A DNA stretch of 64,000 nt, taken from IMG/VR virus record IMGVR_UViG_3300044700_000345, positions 1 through 64,000 of that record, one strand, 5' to 3'. Made by a program: the position numbers and the translations under genes. Position 1 is the first letter of the stretch. Each line of letters begins with the position of its first letter. Positions 1 to 7,905 of this stretch are shown piece after piece. The stretch is from a virus. The notes under the pieces are model-generated. The model saw nothing but the letters and a program-made list of their open reading frames with translations, did no database searches and was not told the origin of the DNA.

Positions 1-438
1 ACGCTTTGGCACCAAATTGATATCGGCCTGTCCCAGGACTGCTGGGAAATTCAAGGCGCTACTGAACGTACACCCAAGAGAATCTGTATTCCATCCTATA
101 GATCTGATTACAGCAAACAAAAATCTGAGAATGTCAACATTCACAAGGCACTGTATCAATGTGCTTGGGGAGACGTAGGCTCTTTGCTCGTAACTAGAAT
201 GTGTGGCAATCCCAAGTGCGGCAATCCTTTGCACATGGTATCTAGTCTGAATGTTGCAGCTTCTCCACCACAATCAGTGACACCTCTTGAAATTGATTTT
301 AAAGCAGAGAAGTTAATGCTGTTTAACCGCCAGGGTGTATTAAACCAGCAACCTGAAAAAATTGTTGAGCAATCATTTAAACATGCTATTACAAATCCGT
401 TATATGCCAAAGAACCACCTGAGTACGATGAAGGTTAG
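1..438 (+). CDS. HNH endonuclease, N-terminus cut by window edge
   Basis: The frame is open from base 1, so the N-terminus lies outside the window; 145 codons plus stop are visible. The visible part has the layout of phage HNH homing endonucleases: an early CWEIQG motif (family form CWxWxG), then near residues 63-74 the zinc/HNH end motif CGNPKCGNPLHM (family form CxNPxCxNPxHL). Such enzymes nick or cut DNA and spread into phage genomes. The tail after the motif, about 70 residues, is unrecognised. It lies upstream of, and on the same strand as, an unknown 251-residue gene. Family call is sound; activity is inference. Confidence 0.7.
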   Translation, partial: TLWHQIDIGLSQDCWEIQGATERTPKRICIPSYRSDYSKQKSENVNIHKALYQCAWGDVGSLLVTRMCGNPKCGNPLHMVSSLNVAASPPQSVTPLEIDFKAEKLMLFNRQGVLNQQPEKIVEQSFKHAITNPLYAKEPPEYDEG

Positions 439-480
439 ATCCCCCGCGAGTACAATAAAAAAACAAAACTATAGCTAATA

Positions 481-1236
481 ATGGCACGTAACCAATTAAC
501 TCAACGTCAGCGAACTGCCAAAAATCCGTTGTTGATTGGTTCGTTTGATCAGACATCGTTGCGCGTATTAACCGGTACCCTTGGTGCGCTAAACCAAGTA
601 GTTGGTTACAGGGATACAAATCAAAATTCTAATGGTGGTCATGGCGGTGGAACCATGAACCATTGGTTTCAAATAAACTTGCTAGCTCCTGCTTGGCTTA
701 TTGTTTGCAAAGGTGGTCCAAGACCTAACTATATTCAAGTATCTGCTTATGATTTAAATCGTAACCCAATCGAAGGAAGGATGCTTTTTCAAGATGACAG
801 CATATCAACTACTGATGAAAACGGAAACACATTTTATCCTTACTCAAAACATGTAATGTCTGCTGGTTCCAATCTATATAATTCTTCTGATCCACTAAGA
901 GTAGACAAAGGAAATAATTTGTATTTTACATTTGAGGCGGGGAGCTATTTGCTTTGTGTTTCTAGTACGCGAAATGAGCGTTTAGATTACACCCTTGGTT
1001 TAGTTGTGGAGGTTGCGTCTAACGATGTTTTTATGTTGACAGAGGATAGTGAAGGTGGCTTTTTATTACTGGAAACATCTACTGATGACAAGATTTTAAT
1101 GGATACTGGAGAAGGTTACGATGGGAACCTTTATCATGATCAATCACTTAGTGAATGGCGTGATGCTTGGCAGCGAGAACGCAACCCAGATGACCCTCTT
1201 CCTAATTTATTTATTCCACTTACCAACCGCCCTTAA
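481..1236 (+). CDS. Hypothetical protein, 251 aa, possible beta-rich virion protein
   Basis: No family recognised. The sequence is Gly/Asn/Ser/Thr-rich and looks like a beta-structured protein. It has an Asn/Gly-rich loop near residues 48-58, no membrane segment, an acidic stretch near residues 195-225 and a Pro-rich C-terminus. It starts with ATG 42 nt after the HNH fragment and ends 4 nt before the next start, so the three genes probably share a transcript. A structural or host-surface role is only a guess from composition. Confidence 0.65.
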   Translation: MARNQLTQRQRTAKNPLLIGSFDQTSLRVLTGTLGALNQVVGYRDTNQNSNGGHGGGTMNHWFQINLLAPAWLIVCKGGPRPNYIQVSAYDLNRNPIEGRMLFQDDSISTTDENGNTFYPYSKHVMSAGSNLYNSSDPLRVDKGNNLYFTFEAGSYLLCVSSTRNERLDYTLGLVVEVASNDVFMLTEDSEGGFLLLETSTDDKILMDTGEGYDGNLYHDQSLSEWRDAWQRERNPDDPLPNLFIPLTNRP

Positions 1237-1240
1237 ATGA

Positions 1241-1678
1241 ATGAAGCCAATCAAACGCCACAAAAAAGTATTTACAAAACAATTGCCTGGGAATTATTTG
1301 GTAGTAATGCGTTTACTTCCATGGATGCGCACTTCGCACGGATGTGTGTGGCTTGCAAGTCTTGCCGTGGGCAAAAGCAGGAGACAGATAAACGATTGGC
1401 TGAAAAGAAAAACAAAAAGAAAAAATGTTCGCCGCCTGGCTTCATGTTTGACCGGTAGGCATTTAAACCGTATTCAAGCAATCGGTATTCAACAGGTGCG
1501 GCAGTGGATGCAAGAGTTATCACCAGGGGATTCAATTACATTGCGCTGTGAGTCGGCAAAGCCTGACAAGCAATTTCGTGTATGGAAGAAATGGTTTCAA
1601 CGTTGGGAAGATTCAAGGTGGGATATCAATGAAGAGTTTAAATCTTTTTTCTATTACAAGCTAAAGCCAGTAAAATAA
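1241..1678 (+). CDS. Hypothetical basic protein, 145 aa
   Basis: Strongly basic N-terminal two thirds (many Lys/Arg up to about residue 80), then a Trp-rich C-terminal part with the pattern KWFQRWEDSRWD. No known domain recognised. The ATG at 1241 lies 4 nt after the preceding stop. A second ATG at 1237 opens another frame of 73 codons, but the 1241 frame is twice as long and ends just before the next small gene, so it is preferred. The basic charge would suit nucleic-acid contact; that is inference. Confidence 0.55.
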   Translation: MKPIKRHKKVFTKQLPGNYLVVMRLLPWMRTSHGCVWLASLAVGKSRRQINDWLKRKTKRKNVRRLASCLTGRHLNRIQAIGIQQVRQWMQELSPGDSITLRCESAKPDKQFRVWKKWFQRWEDSRWDINEEFKSFFYYKLKPVK

Positions 1679-1698
1679 TAATAGTTACCTCCAAGATT

Positions 1699-1866
1699 AT
1701 GCACGGTTCTTTTTCTGATTATGTTGGCGCTTTGCTTGCTATTCACGCAGCAGCTAGCGCAGTGACTGCACTGACCAGCACTCCTAAAGACGACACATTT
1801 GTAAAGAAATTTTACAAAGTGATTGAACTTCTTGCCTTGGTTACTGCTAAGACCAAGCAACGCTAA
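1699..1866 (+). CDS. Small conserved-looking phage protein, 55 aa
   Basis: A 55-residue frame with an ATG 20 nt after the preceding gene and TAA at 1864-1866. It has an Ala-rich amphipathic N-terminal half and then the segment TPKDDTFVKKFYKVIELLAL. I have the impression that this Asp-Asp plus KxYKVIE pattern recurs in small phage proteins encoded near virion or lysis genes. It converges on the C39-like peptidase gene, with 2 nt between the two stop codons. It could be a holin-associated or structural peptide; the function is unknown. Confidence 0.55.
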   Translation: MHGSFSDYVGALLAIHAAASAVTALTSTPKDDTFVKKFYKVIELLALVTAKTKQR

Positions 1867-1868
1867 TC

Positions 1869-2543
1869 TTAGGCAAGAATACACCACCCCGTATTTGGTC
1901 CATCTGCCATCCAACGGGGTTCAAAATTCTTGTAGCTGTAGTGCTTCTTAGCCCCATCGGTATTTGGGTAAGTGCCTGCAAGTAGATCAATTTCCCCCCA
2001 GGGATCATTTACCCAATAGCCAGTAGCGTCATAGCCAGTAATACAAAGCCAATGTCCACCACCAGTTGGTTTACTTGGTGTTCCATGGTGCAAAAATCCT
2101 GCTGGTACTGGCTTGCCTGCGTTGATTTGTTTTTGAATTAAAGCACGATTACCGTTTGTTACAAAGATAACAGGCAACCCAAAGTCTTTTAGGGCAGCAA
2201 TCTGAGTAGAGCCTTCGGTTGTATCACCATGATTAAAGACTACTTTGATGTAGTCATCATCGGTCTTGATACTACCGGGTTTAAGGAACTTGAGTAGCAT
2301 TGCACAGCTAGAGCTAAAGCAAGTCCTGTTAGCGTCGCGGTAATTATCCCGCTGGCTCATGTACTGAACAGCTAGGGGATTATTAATTTTTGTTACAGTA
2401 TCAGTTGAGTTTCTAAACCGTTTTAAAAACTCAGTCTGTTCTTCTTTTGACAACACTCCCCAAGCAAAATTCCATGCTTTGTCCTGGTGCTCCAGGGACT
2501 TGTTTTTGTCTGTTGCCCAGGCAGCGTCAAGGAATGTGGTCAT
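1869..2543 (-). CDS. C39-like papain-fold peptidase, probable cell-wall or virion-associated
   Basis: 224 residues. Papain-fold triad candidates are visible in order: Cys in NRTCFSSSCAM near residue 76, His in GGHWLCITGYD near residue 165, and Asn/Asp in GYWVNDPWGE near residue 178. This is the layout of the Peptidase_C39_2 group, which in phages often cleaves peptide bonds in the cell wall or acts as an endolysin or ejection hydrolase. There is no signal peptide or export motif. It lies downstream of the fibre-like gene on the same strand (27 nt gap). The substrate is inferred. Confidence 0.7.
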   Translation of the reverse strand: MTTFLDAAWATDKNKSLEHQDKAWNFAWGVLSKEEQTEFLKRFRNSTDTVTKINNPLAVQYMSQRDNYRDANRTCFSSSCAMLLKFLKPGSIKTDDDYIKVVFNHGDTTEGSTQIAALKDFGLPVIFVTNGNRALIQKQINAGKPVPAGFLHHGTPSKPTGGGHWLCITGYDATGYWVNDPWGEIDLLAGTYPNTDGAKKHYSYKNFEPRWMADGPNTGWCILA

Positions 2544-2570
2544 GGTGGTGGTAGGTAGTGGCGTTAACTA

Positions 2571-4025
2571 CTAGCTCAGGCGATAGGAAACAAAAGTGTT
2601 AGCAGCAGTTCGCCGCGAGGCAAATTGCGCCGATGCACCTATAGCAATGGTAGCACTGCCGACAATTGTATGGGCCGTGTTTGCACCAATTGTGCAAATG
2701 CCAGAGCCAGTGTTAATGACTGACCATTGAAAAGCCATGTTGGTATAGATGCCTGCAAAGCCACCTTCCGTTAATGTGCCTGTTGGTAACGTAAGTGTTG
2801 CAGCGGCACCTGTGTATTCAATAATGCCGGTCTGCAATTCAGCTACTGTAAGCGTGGCAGCAGCACTTTTGCTAGTTGGTGTTGGCTGGTTGTAAGCAAT
2901 AGTACCACCGTTGGTAATACGTAGCTTTTCGGATATTACCGTGGTGCCAGCAGTTGTTGTACCAAATACAAGTCGTCCAGGCGAACTTGCGCTAAGTATG
3001 GCAATTTCTGAATATGCCTGAATTGATGCACATGGGCGGGTATTAGTTCCATCTGTTCCAATAAAATTAACATAACCTAGCGCATCATTTGCTGTCGTTT
3101 GACCAGTCAAATCTGTGCTTACATTGCTTTTTGTTCTGAGAAAAGTTAGCTCACACGCTGAAGCGGCAGTAGTGTTCCCATAAGACCATAACAATGGACC
3201 TGCGGGGTTGTTGCCACCTCCTCCAGCAATATAATTTGAGTCCATTGATGATAGTTGAGTACTTGCCGATACAGAATAATAACTCAACGCTGTAGTAAAT
3301 CCTGCGCCAAATAAAGTTGCCTGCGCAGAAATTGTTAATGCCGTGTTACCCTCTGTGACAACAGTAAATTTGCCGTCAGTTCCTGTATCAGTAACAGTTG
3401 CAGATGTATTGCCTACAGAAATACTTGTACCAGCTATAACGCCTGTATATGTAAGAGTTGAAAAAATACCAGTAGCAGCCGTAATCGTAGTACCGGTAAT
3501 TGTTACGCCTGTAATAGAAGTAAAATTTCCTGTGGTGGAATTTAAAGTTTCAAAGCCACCTGATGTTCCAGTAATTGTTACGCCACTAACTTTTTGTAAA
3601 AAATTTCCAGAAGTTACATTGATTGTTTGGCCTGTAAGTGTTGTAAAATTTCCCAAGACACCGTTAACATTGGTACCCTGAACGTTTGCTCCCGTAATAG
3701 TTGCACCACTAATTGTGCCACTAGCAATTATTCCACTTTGCGCAAGAAGAGATCCAACTGTAACAACACCGGTAAATGCAGCTGCTGTAAAATTTGTGCT
3801 ACCAGAAACCGTAAGATCTCCTTGCACAACTACCGCACCGCTCACTGTTCCGCCAGTGCGTGGTAAGTAATAAATATCTAAATATTGCTTAGTTCCAGAA
3901 AGGGTTAGCCTTCTGTTTTTAAGCGTAGGATCAACTTCGCCTACATGAACAACCGTAAACAGATCATCTTCTGCTAAAGAAGTTCCTGCAATTACTTGTA
4001 ACTCTGTTATGCGTCTGTTAGCCAC
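2571..4025 (-). CDS. Tail-fibre / adhesin-like protein with repeats
   Basis: 484 residues. The N-terminus (ITELQVIAGTSLAEDDLFTV, then LTLSGTKQYL) matches the attachment module often seen at the start of phage tail or head fibres. Residues about 60-190 are a Gly/Thr/Ser repeat region with degenerate units of the type GNFTTLTG...TITGTT. The rest is beta-rich and ends with a C-terminal segment like those of trimeric fibres. It probably forms a trimeric appendage that contacts the host. It is followed by the C39-like peptidase and preceded by a membrane-protein gene, all on the minus strand. Length is within the usual fibre range. Receptor specificity cannot be read. Confidence 0.75.
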   Translation of the reverse strand: MANRRITELQVIAGTSLAEDDLFTVVHVGEVDPTLKNRRLTLSGTKQYLDIYYLPRTGGTVSGAVVVQGDLTVSGSTNFTAAAFTGVVTVGSLLAQSGIIASGTISGATITGANVQGTNVNGVLGNFTTLTGQTINVTSGNFLQKVSGVTITGTSGGFETLNSTTGNFTSITGVTITGTTITAATGIFSTLTYTGVIAGTSISVGNTSATVTDTGTDGKFTVVTEGNTALTISAQATLFGAGFTTALSYYSVSASTQLSSMDSNYIAGGGGNNPAGPLLWSYGNTTAASACELTFLRTKSNVSTDLTGQTTANDALGYVNFIGTDGTNTRPCASIQAYSEIAILSASSPGRLVFGTTTAGTTVISEKLRITNGGTIAYNQPTPTSKSAAATLTVAELQTGIIEYTGAAATLTLPTGTLTEGGFAGIYTNMAFQWSVINTGSGICTIGANTAHTIVGSATIAIGASAQFASRRTAANTFVSYRLS

Positions 4026-4075
4026 TTATAAAACGTAAACCTATTCAGTTAATTATAATTGGTTGTGCCCCAGGG

Positions 4076-4429
4076 TCACTTAACCCGTACTTCAATTTGC
4101 GGTAGGTTTTTAGAAGCAAGCCCCCAAACCCCTTGGATGCCACCAACAACAGTACAAGAAATCACAGCAATAACCAAAATTTCAGCAACGGTTAGGTTGC
4201 GGCGTACATATACAATTTTAGGTTCCGGAGCTTCTGGCATGTACATGTACCCTCCAGGGAGCGCGACGGGAGCCTCAGGTGCACGAAGATATCCTTCTGG
4301 ACCAGGAGGTTGTTGTTTCATCATGCGAATTGCTTGTTCCCTAGCATAAGCCTTCATTTCTGCTAGCTGTTCAGGAGAAATCCCTTGCATTTGCTGAGGC
4401 ACTTGACTGGCGGGAATCTGTTCTTCCAT
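4076..4429 (-). CDS. Pro-rich protein with one membrane segment, 117 aa
   Basis: N-terminal half rich in Gln, Pro and Met (residues 1-70), then a short basic stretch VYVRRN and a hydrophobic segment near residues 79-103 (EILVIAVISCTVVGG core), with a short polar tail. One membrane pass is predicted. It is the promoter-proximal gene of a minus-strand trio with the fibre and C39 genes, divergent from the HTH gene at 4477. The opposite strand also has an open frame here, but the minus frame has the coherent composition. Role unknown; a holin-like role or a virion membrane protein are options. Confidence 0.6.
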   Translation of the reverse strand: MEEQIPASQVPQQMQGISPEQLAEMKAYAREQAIRMMKQQPPGPEGYLRAPEAPVALPGGYMYMPEAPEPKIVYVRRNLTVAEILVIAVISCTVVGGIQGVWGLASKNLPQIEVRVK

Positions 4430-4476
4430 GGACCTAGCAGAATCTTTGCTTACACACTAGCATTAATACAAAGCAA

Positions 4477-4899
4477 ATGGTCGGAATGTCCTACGGAATT
4501 CGTAAAGGCCTGGAAGATGTGGCCCATGAACTCAAGGGTATCCGTAATATTCTTGGTTCCATATGGCAAAGCAAGTATCAAACTGAAGAAACCAGTCGTC
4601 TAAATCCGGAAGCTTTTGCAGATGAGTACATTTCAAACGAAGAGTGTGCCCGCCGCCTGAGTGTATCAGATCAAACAATCAGGAATTGGATTGCCATGGG
4701 ACGCACCAATACTGATAAAGGGTGGACAGAAGGAATTCATTACGTAAACATTTGCCCAGTACCGGGGAAGAAAGCAGTTATCCGTGTGCCTTGGAACAAT
4801 TTAATTCGTTCTTTTTCCAAAGATAGGGCTATTGTTCCAGCGGATTTACACAAATCTTCTATGCTATATAAAACGTCAACCGAAGGAAAACTAGAATAA
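4477..4899 (+). CDS. Excisionase/MerR-like helix-turn-helix protein
   Basis: 140 residues. Residues about 50-100 contain YISNEECARRLSVSDQTIRN followed by a Trp and a basic wing, the pattern of a MerR/excisionase-type HTH (recognition part SDQTIRNWIAMGRT). The N-terminal 45 residues look alpha-helical and the C-terminus is Lys/Ser-rich. It opens a tightly overlapped plus-strand operon (TAATG overlap with the next gene) running to Dcd. ATG at 4486 is an alternative start. Probably a DNA-binding regulator; no operator was identified. Confidence 0.65.
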   Translation: MVGMSYGIRKGLEDVAHELKGIRNILGSIWQSKYQTEETSRLNPEAFADEYISNEECARRLSVSDQTIRNWIAMGRTNTDKGWTEGIHYVNICPVPGKKAVIRVPWNNLIRSFSKDRAIVPADLHKSSMLYKTSTEGKLE

Positions 4900-5357
4900 T
4901 GTCATATCGGTTTCACAATCTTGATCTAAGTTTGCTCACTTTAGAAAACTGCAAAGAATTGTTGCCTTCTTCTTTGGCTCTTCAGGTGGAAATGTTTTTA
5001 CCTCCCGAAGGTTCCTTTGACAACGAATCCTTGCAAAGATACCTAGAGAATATTAAGAATTATGAAGAAGAGGACGTCAATTCTGGGATGACGTTAGCCA
5101 ATCGCCTTCGGGTTGCATTTAAGGATATGCAGCCCGATACAATATGTGGTAAATTTCCTCTTGCTGAATTACCTTTGAAGCGACGTTTGCGATGTGTTGC
5201 AGAATACTTGATTCGTTCAGGAGAGTTTGATAAAGTGCGAGATGAAACCGGCAAGCTAGTCAAGAAACGTGGTAACTTGGGTAAACTTGTGGTGTTGTAC
5301 AAACCACTGCCCAAACTTTTAGAGTCTCTTGCCTTCCATAAATTGTTAGCCAAATGA
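4899..5357 (+). CDS. Hypothetical protein, 152 aa
   Basis: Unrecognised. The C-terminal half is basic and contains RCVAEYLIRSGEFDKVRDE followed by a Lys/Arg-rich turn and a beta-like strand LGKLVVLYKP, which resembles a winged-helix outline but is too weak to name. The start overlaps the stop of the HTH gene (TAATG) and its stop overlaps the next start (ATGA), so it is translated within the same operon as the HTH protein, the methyltransferase-like protein and Dcd. Confidence 0.6.
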   Translation: MSYRFHNLDLSLLTLENCKELLPSSLALQVEMFLPPEGSFDNESLQRYLENIKNYEEEDVNSGMTLANRLRVAFKDMQPDTICGKFPLAELPLKRRLRCVAEYLIRSGEFDKVRDETGKLVKKRGNLGKLVVLYKPLPKLLESLAFHKLLAK

Positions 5358-5740
5358 ATCGACGCGAACGCCTTCTTGCCTCAGTGATCGGCCCCGACCT
5401 GGACGACACAAAAACAAAAATGCTCGATGCCACCTTAAAGCTTATCCTTGGTGACATCGGCCAACAGTACCTAAAACACTGGGAAGCGGAAGGGCCTGGT
5501 GTTATGGTTTTTCAACCAGAAAACCAAGAGCGTTCCATGATTTTCTTGACGCTTGAAGAGCTTCACTCTGCTCAAGAAAAAGAAGAACAAAACAATAACG
5601 GAGATCTAGCTGAGACTTTCCGCCGGATCCTGGAAGCAGCACAGAAAATTAATCCACTAGAGAAAGCTGGCTACATAGTTAACGATGCAGAGGGCATTCG
5701 CTATTTGGAAATAGACTATAACAAGGTAGACAAAGCGTAA
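5354..5740 (+). CDS. Hypothetical protein, 128 aa
   Basis: Unrecognised acidic protein, largely helical by composition, with a Glu/Gln/Asn-rich linker near residues 70-85 and a C-terminus ending YLEIDYNKVDKA. No membrane segment. ATGA overlap with the gene before and TAATG overlap with the gene after show translational coupling in the 4.5-7.1 kb operon. Confidence 0.6.
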   Translation: MNRRERLLASVIGPDLDDTKTKMLDATLKLILGDIGQQYLKHWEAEGPGVMVFQPENQERSMIFLTLEELHSAQEKEEQNNNGDLAETFRRILEAAQKINPLEKAGYIVNDAEGIRYLEIDYNKVDKA

Positions 5741-6327
5741 TGGCTATTCATGATTACAGGACGCACCGAGAAGATTTAGAACTGATCACAAATTATGATT
5801 TGATATCATCTGCGCATGCGTTGATGAATGGAATTGATTTGGATGTTGCTAGTTCAAAAGTTGCCAACGAATACGTACAAGCAGAAAAGTTTTACTCTCC
5901 CATGGACGACGGTCTTAACGTCCAAGAATGGTCAGGGAAGGTTTATCTGTTTCCTCCAGGGGGAGCATACTTCTGGCAAAAGAAAATGGATCGCTGGAAG
6001 ATGACACGATCAAGTTCTCCTTCAATGGTATCTTCTCATGCTGTCTGGTTCCGTAAGCTGTATCGTACGTGGTTTAAAAAAGATGTCAAGCAAGCGTTGT
6101 ATTTTAGTAACTGCCCAGACATGATTCGATATGAACAAAAGATATTTGATTTTCCCGTTTGCATTCTTAAGACTCCTCCCTTACTTGTGAAGAACACAAG
6201 CCAAGGTATTGCTAGTCACAAAACATGTACTTCATTAATTGTGTACCTGCCGCCATTGACGGACACGGGGCATGCCGTACAAAGATTTATAGATCTTTAC
6301 CAAGACAAAGGGCGGATCCTTACCTGA
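5740..6327 (+). CDS. Phage adenine-N6-methyltransferase-like protein with degenerate catalytic motif
   Basis: 195 residues. The order of features fits phage N-6-adenine methyltransferases (PF05869 type): an early Asp in IDLDVASSKVANEYV, then a YSPMDDGLNVQEW block, and a strand where the catalytic DPPY/NPPY should be. Here that motif reads YLFPPGG, so both the polar first residue and the aromatic last residue are lost. Length is normal for the family. It is coupled to the preceding gene (TAATG) and lies 33 nt before dcd. It may bind DNA or SAM without methylating, or have a new function. Family call is moderate; loss of activity is inference. Confidence 0.6.
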   Translation: MAIHDYRTHREDLELITNYDLISSAHALMNGIDLDVASSKVANEYVQAEKFYSPMDDGLNVQEWSGKVYLFPPGGAYFWQKKMDRWKMTRSSSPSMVSSHAVWFRKLYRTWFKKDVKQALYFSNCPDMIRYEQKIFDFPVCILKTPPLLVKNTSQGIASHKTCTSLIVYLPPLTDTGHAVQRFIDLYQDKGRILT

Positions 6328-6360
6328 CCACGGTAGACTAAGTACCGATTGGACAGCTTC

Positions 6361-6948
6361 ATGAGCATTCTTTGCGACCGCGAAATCAAAGCACTGGCAT
6401 TACAAAAAGAAATGATTAGTCCTTTTCAGGACAAGCTAATCAGCGAAGTTGATGGCCGTCGTATTTTAAGCTATGGGCTTAGCTCCTACGGATACGATAT
6501 TCGTCTATCCCCCAAGCAGTGTCTAATCTTTGGGCGGATTCAAAAAGGAGATTGTGATCCTAAAGACTTTGATGCTGATATCCTGACAAATGCAGAGTTG
6601 TTGGAAGATGAGAAGGGCCAATATTTTATTTTGCCACCATACGGATACTGCCTTGGTGTCGCTCAAGAACGCATTAAACTTCCAAGGGATGTTACTGTTG
6701 TTGCCGTAGGTAAATCAACATATGCACGATCAGGGATCTTGGTAAATATTACACCAGCCGAAGCTGAGTGGGAAGGCTACCTTACGTTAGAAATCAGTAA
6801 TTGCACTGGTTTGTTCAATCGTATTTACGCTGACGAAGGCATTACACAACTTTTGTTTTACCGTGGATACCCCTGCGAGGTATCCTACCAGGATCGAAAG
6901 GGTAAGTATCAAGATCAAAAGAAAGAAGTAGTTTTCTCCCAGGTGTAA
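6361..6948 (+). CDS. dcd: dCTP deaminase
   Basis: 195 residues from ATG 6361; a longer frame exists only with a TTG at 6349. Family signatures are clear: LSSYGYDIRLS near residue 40, the substrate-site motif GKSTYARSGI near residue 120, then TPAEAEWEGYLTLEISN and EGITQLLFY. The enzyme deaminates dCTP to dUTP, feeding dUMP and then dTMP synthesis; it acts in the cytoplasm, usually as a trimer. Together with ThyX at 54.8 kb it supplies thymidylate. It lies in the plus operon after the methyltransferase-like gene and overlaps the next gene by TAATG. Confidence 0.9.
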   Translation: MSILCDREIKALALQKEMISPFQDKLISEVDGRRILSYGLSSYGYDIRLSPKQCLIFGRIQKGDCDPKDFDADILTNAELLEDEKGQYFILPPYGYCLGVAQERIKLPRDVTVVAVGKSTYARSGILVNITPAEAEWEGYLTLEISNCTGLFNRIYADEGITQLLFYRGYPCEVSYQDRKGKYQDQKKEVVFSQV

Positions 6949-7145
6949 TGGCTGCCGCACAAAGACTTGAAGTTGTAGAGATCTTAATGAGATCTATAAT
7001 TTACCAAGAGAACGAGGAGCTTTGCAAAAAGTTTTCCCGTTTTCGTGGTGATGACGTGCAATGGGTATTAAATGCACTTCACCCTATGTTTGAAATGCTG
7101 CAAGAGTCTTTGGAGCTTGAAGCCTACGGAAATACTACGTACTAA
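6948..7145 (+). CDS. Small hypothetical protein, 65 aa
   Basis: Unrecognised, acidic and probably all-helical. It starts inside the dcd stop (TAATG) and closes the plus-strand operon. Its stop at 7143-7145 overlaps by 4 nt the stop of the convergent minus-strand gene at 7142. Confidence 0.6.
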   Translation: MAAAQRLEVVEILMRSIIYQENEELCKKFSRFRGDDVQWVLNALHPMFEMLQESLELEAYGNTTY

Positions 7146-7480
7146 CCGTAGCTGCGACCAAAGCTAGCACCTGGTTTATTGGCGTAGTTGGTACTGCCTG
7201 CTCTACCAATGGTGTCACCCATGCTGGGTAATGATGTACCAGCAATACTTGCTTCTGCTCTAGGTGTTTTACCTCGAATAGATGGCTCATCAATACCAGC
7301 TTTTTGCCTGAATTTACCAGCGCTACGTGCAGCTGCCATGTACTTAGCTACTTTATCTTGCTTATCATTTAATACAGATACAGAGTTTCGCTCCCTTGGT
7401 TCTACTCGCCGTAAGTCTGTGTCATACGCCTGTTCTGGCCGTAGATCCGAACTCTCCGCTCCAGATGTGCCTAAACCCAT
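7142..7480 (-). CDS. Small hypothetical protein, likely virion-associated, 112 aa
   Basis: Ser/Gly/Ala/Arg-rich, low-complexity and probably disordered, with a central helical stretch near residues 40-60. The style is like the other small minus-strand proteins of the virion arm (for example at 29.1 kb). An open frame exists on the plus strand here (7188-7541), but composition and adjacency favour minus. Function unknown. Confidence 0.5.
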   Translation of the reverse strand: MGLGTSGAESSDLRPEQAYDTDLRRVEPRERNSVSVLNDKQDKVAKYMAAARSAGKFRQKAGIDEPSIRGKTPRAEASIAGTSLPSMGDTIGRAGSTNYANKPGASFGRSYG

Positions 7481-7507
7481 TTTAACTACCTACTTAAGCA
7501 ACAAATC

Positions 7508-7537
7508 TTGTCGTGATAATATTGTAAGAGACATAAT
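7508..7537 (+). promoter_or_regulatory. Candidate sigma-70-type promoter
   Basis: TTGTCG at 7508-7513 and CATAAT at 7532-7537 are separated by 18 nt and point at the gene starting at 7555. It sits in the divergent gap between 7480 (minus) and 7555 (plus). The -35 has four of six consensus bases and the -10 has five. Confidence 0.4.
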
Positions 7538-7554
7538 TTAGGCCTTATATTACC

Positions 7555-7905
7555 ATGCATGGAGCCGCTGGTTTCCTGGATAGTTTCATCCAAGACGAGA
7601 TTGATTGTCGTTGCCTGACCGAAGAAGACTTTGGTGCACCTTTGAGCAACGAAAAGGCTGACGTCCCCCTCCAAGATATGTATAATAGGGGTCTGGTCCT
7701 TCCCCAACAGGGGCGGGAACGCTTAAACCTTGGTGAGGATAACCACGAATGGAAGGAAATGTCACAGACGCGTCCGGGAATGACCGGGTATATTCCTTCG
7801 ATGGAGGAAGCCCTGGAGCAGTATCCAGCGTCGTCTCCTCGCCCACAGAAACTTGTCCTGGCTCTGGGCTCTCCGTCAATGAAGAGTGGCGGTTTGAGTC
7901 GGTAG
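7555..7905 (+). CDS. Hypothetical protein, 116 aa
   Basis: Unrecognised. The first 95 residues are acidic and look coding; the last 20 are Ser/Gly/Pro-rich. Its 3' part overlaps the next plus-strand frame by 157 nt, which is far more than elsewhere in this genome. Either the overlap is real, or the next gene begins later, or the two frames join through a frameshift. Preceded by a candidate promoter at 7508. Confidence 0.5.
   Translation: MHGAAGFLDSFIQDEIDCRCLTEEDFGAPLSNEKADVPLQDMYNRGLVLPQQGRERLNLGEDNHEWKEMSQTRPGMTGYIPSMEEALEQYPASSPRPQKLVLALGSPSMKSGGLSR

Noticed and set aside
1237-1458. Alternative 73-codon frame starting right at the stop of the 251-residue gene
   Set aside because: The frame from 1241 is twice as long and reaches the next gene; the shorter frame ends in low-complexity Lys.
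7188-7541. Plus-strand 117-codon frame over the minus gene at 7142-7480
   Set aside because: It would run through the candidate promoter at 7508 and has a less coherent composition than the minus frame.
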